Made by a program: the position numbers and the translations under genes. From Gammaproteobacteria bacterium (GTDB taxonomy: Bacteria; Pseudomonadota; Gammaproteobacteria; Steroidobacterales; Steroidobacteraceae): 5,988 nucleotides of DNA. Below are positions 5,515 through 5,988 of this stretch, in pieces (the first letter of the stretch is position 1; each line of letters begins with the position of its first letter). Under the pieces are notes generated by a model that saw only the letters and a list, made by a program, of their open reading frames with translations, did no database searches and was not told the origin of the DNA. The stretch covers positions 1 to 5,988 of the forward strand of contig JAFAVO010000272.1 in NCBI GenBank assembly GCA_019242385.1, written 5' to 3'.

Positions 5515-5988
5515 ATGATCTCCAATCCCGACCGTGTGCTGATCTTCGACACCACGTTGCGCGATGGCGAGCAGTCCCCGGGCTGCAGCATGACGCAGCC
5601 GGAGAAGCTGCGCGTCGCACGCGCGCTCGCCGAGCTCGGCGTCGATGTCATCGAGGCGGGCTTTCCCGCCGCCTCGCGCGGGGATTTCGAGGCGGTCGCA
5701 GCGGTCGCGCGTGAGGTGGAAGGCCCGGTGGTCTGCGCGCTCGCGCGCTGCCACGATGAGGACATCGAGCTGGCTGCGCGCGCGCTCGCCGCGGCGCAGC
5801 GCCGCCGGCTGCACGTGTTCCTCGCGACCAGCGCCATCCATCGCCAGTACAAGCTCAACATGGCGCAGGAGGAGATCCTGCGCCTCGCCGCCGCCGGGGT
5901 CGGTCGGGCGCGCGAGCTGTGCGCGGATGTGGAGTTCTCGCCCGAGGACGCCTCACGCACCGAGCTCGAGTTCCTCGCGCAGGTGGTC
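5515..5988 (+). CDS. leuA: 2-isopropylmalate synthase LeuA, N-terminal part
   Basis: The frame is open from ATG at 5515 to the window edge: 158 of roughly 510 expected residues. LeuA condenses acetyl-CoA with 2-ketoisovalerate, the committed step to leucine. FDTTLRDGEQSPG (11-23) is the signature at the start of the TIM barrel, with R16 and metal ligand D17. EAGFP (47-51) and ATSAIHRQYKLNM (104-116) are typical of 2-isopropylmalate synthase rather than homocitrate or citramalate synthases, though the missing C-terminal leucine-binding domain would be needed to be certain. AGGAAGG (5501-5507) is a good ribosome-binding site 7 nt upstream, starting on the last base of the ilvC stop, so the genes are tightly coupled in one operon. 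Control is likely double: attenuation in the leader and leucine feedback on the enzyme. Confidence 0.95.
   Translation, partial: MISNPDRVLIFDTTLRDGEQSPGCSMTQPEKLRVARALAELGVDVIEAGFPAASRGDFEAVAAVAREVEGPVVCALARCHDEDIELAARALAAAQRRRLHVFLATSAIHRQYKLNMAQEEILRLAAAGVGRARELCADVEFSPEDASRTELEFLAQVV

Noticed and set aside
3936..5960. A 674-codon open frame on the minus strand, opposite ilvC and leuA
   Set aside because: It runs antisense to two well-recognised enzymes and their leader. Its composition is low-complexity Arg/Ala/Ser, and long antisense frames are expected in GC-rich genes.

Overview
The window looks like chromosomal DNA of a GC-rich gammaproteobacterium, possibly near the Xanthomonadales, Nevskiales or Steroidobacterales. 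This rests on gene content and on protein similarities recalled from memory, so the order is uncertain. Coding is dense, and I see no mobile element, tRNA, rRNA or CRISPR array.

Left half, all on the minus strand and read right to left: a major facilitator superfamily (MFS) membrane protein (4065-2743), then ilvD, dihydroxy-acid dehydratase (2721-1021), 21 nt downstream. A 284-nt gap (737-1020) follows, with a candidate promoter and several small stem-loops. Next come tonB (736-101) and, after a 53-nt gap holding a terminator-like hairpin, the first codons of a gene that looks like exbB (47-1, cut by the window edge).

Right half, on the plus strand and divergent from the MFS gene: a regulatory leader (about 4086-4385), then ilvC (4386-5501), then the start of leuA (5515 to the window end). 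The leader is the most interesting part. It has a TTGACA-type promoter and a 42-codon leader peptide in which 10 of 12 consecutive codons are Leu or Val, five of them Leu in a row. A strong intrinsic terminator stands 48 nt before ilvC. A 10-nt segment inside the peptide gene is perfectly complementary to the 5' side of that terminator and so can act as an antiterminator. This is the layout of ribosome-mediated transcription attenuation.

IlvC makes 2,3-dihydroxyisovalerate, IlvD turns it into 2-ketoisovalerate, and LeuA commits that to leucine. The window therefore holds consecutive steps of valine and leucine synthesis on two divergent transcripts, with only the ilvC-leuA side visibly under attenuation. 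Acetolactate synthase genes (ilvB/ilvN or ilvG/ilvM) are not here. IlvC has two oddities: a strongly basic C-terminal tail, and glycines where the NADPH-phosphate-binding hydroxyl residues normally sit. The tonB-exbB pair is a separate unit for energising outer-membrane transport.
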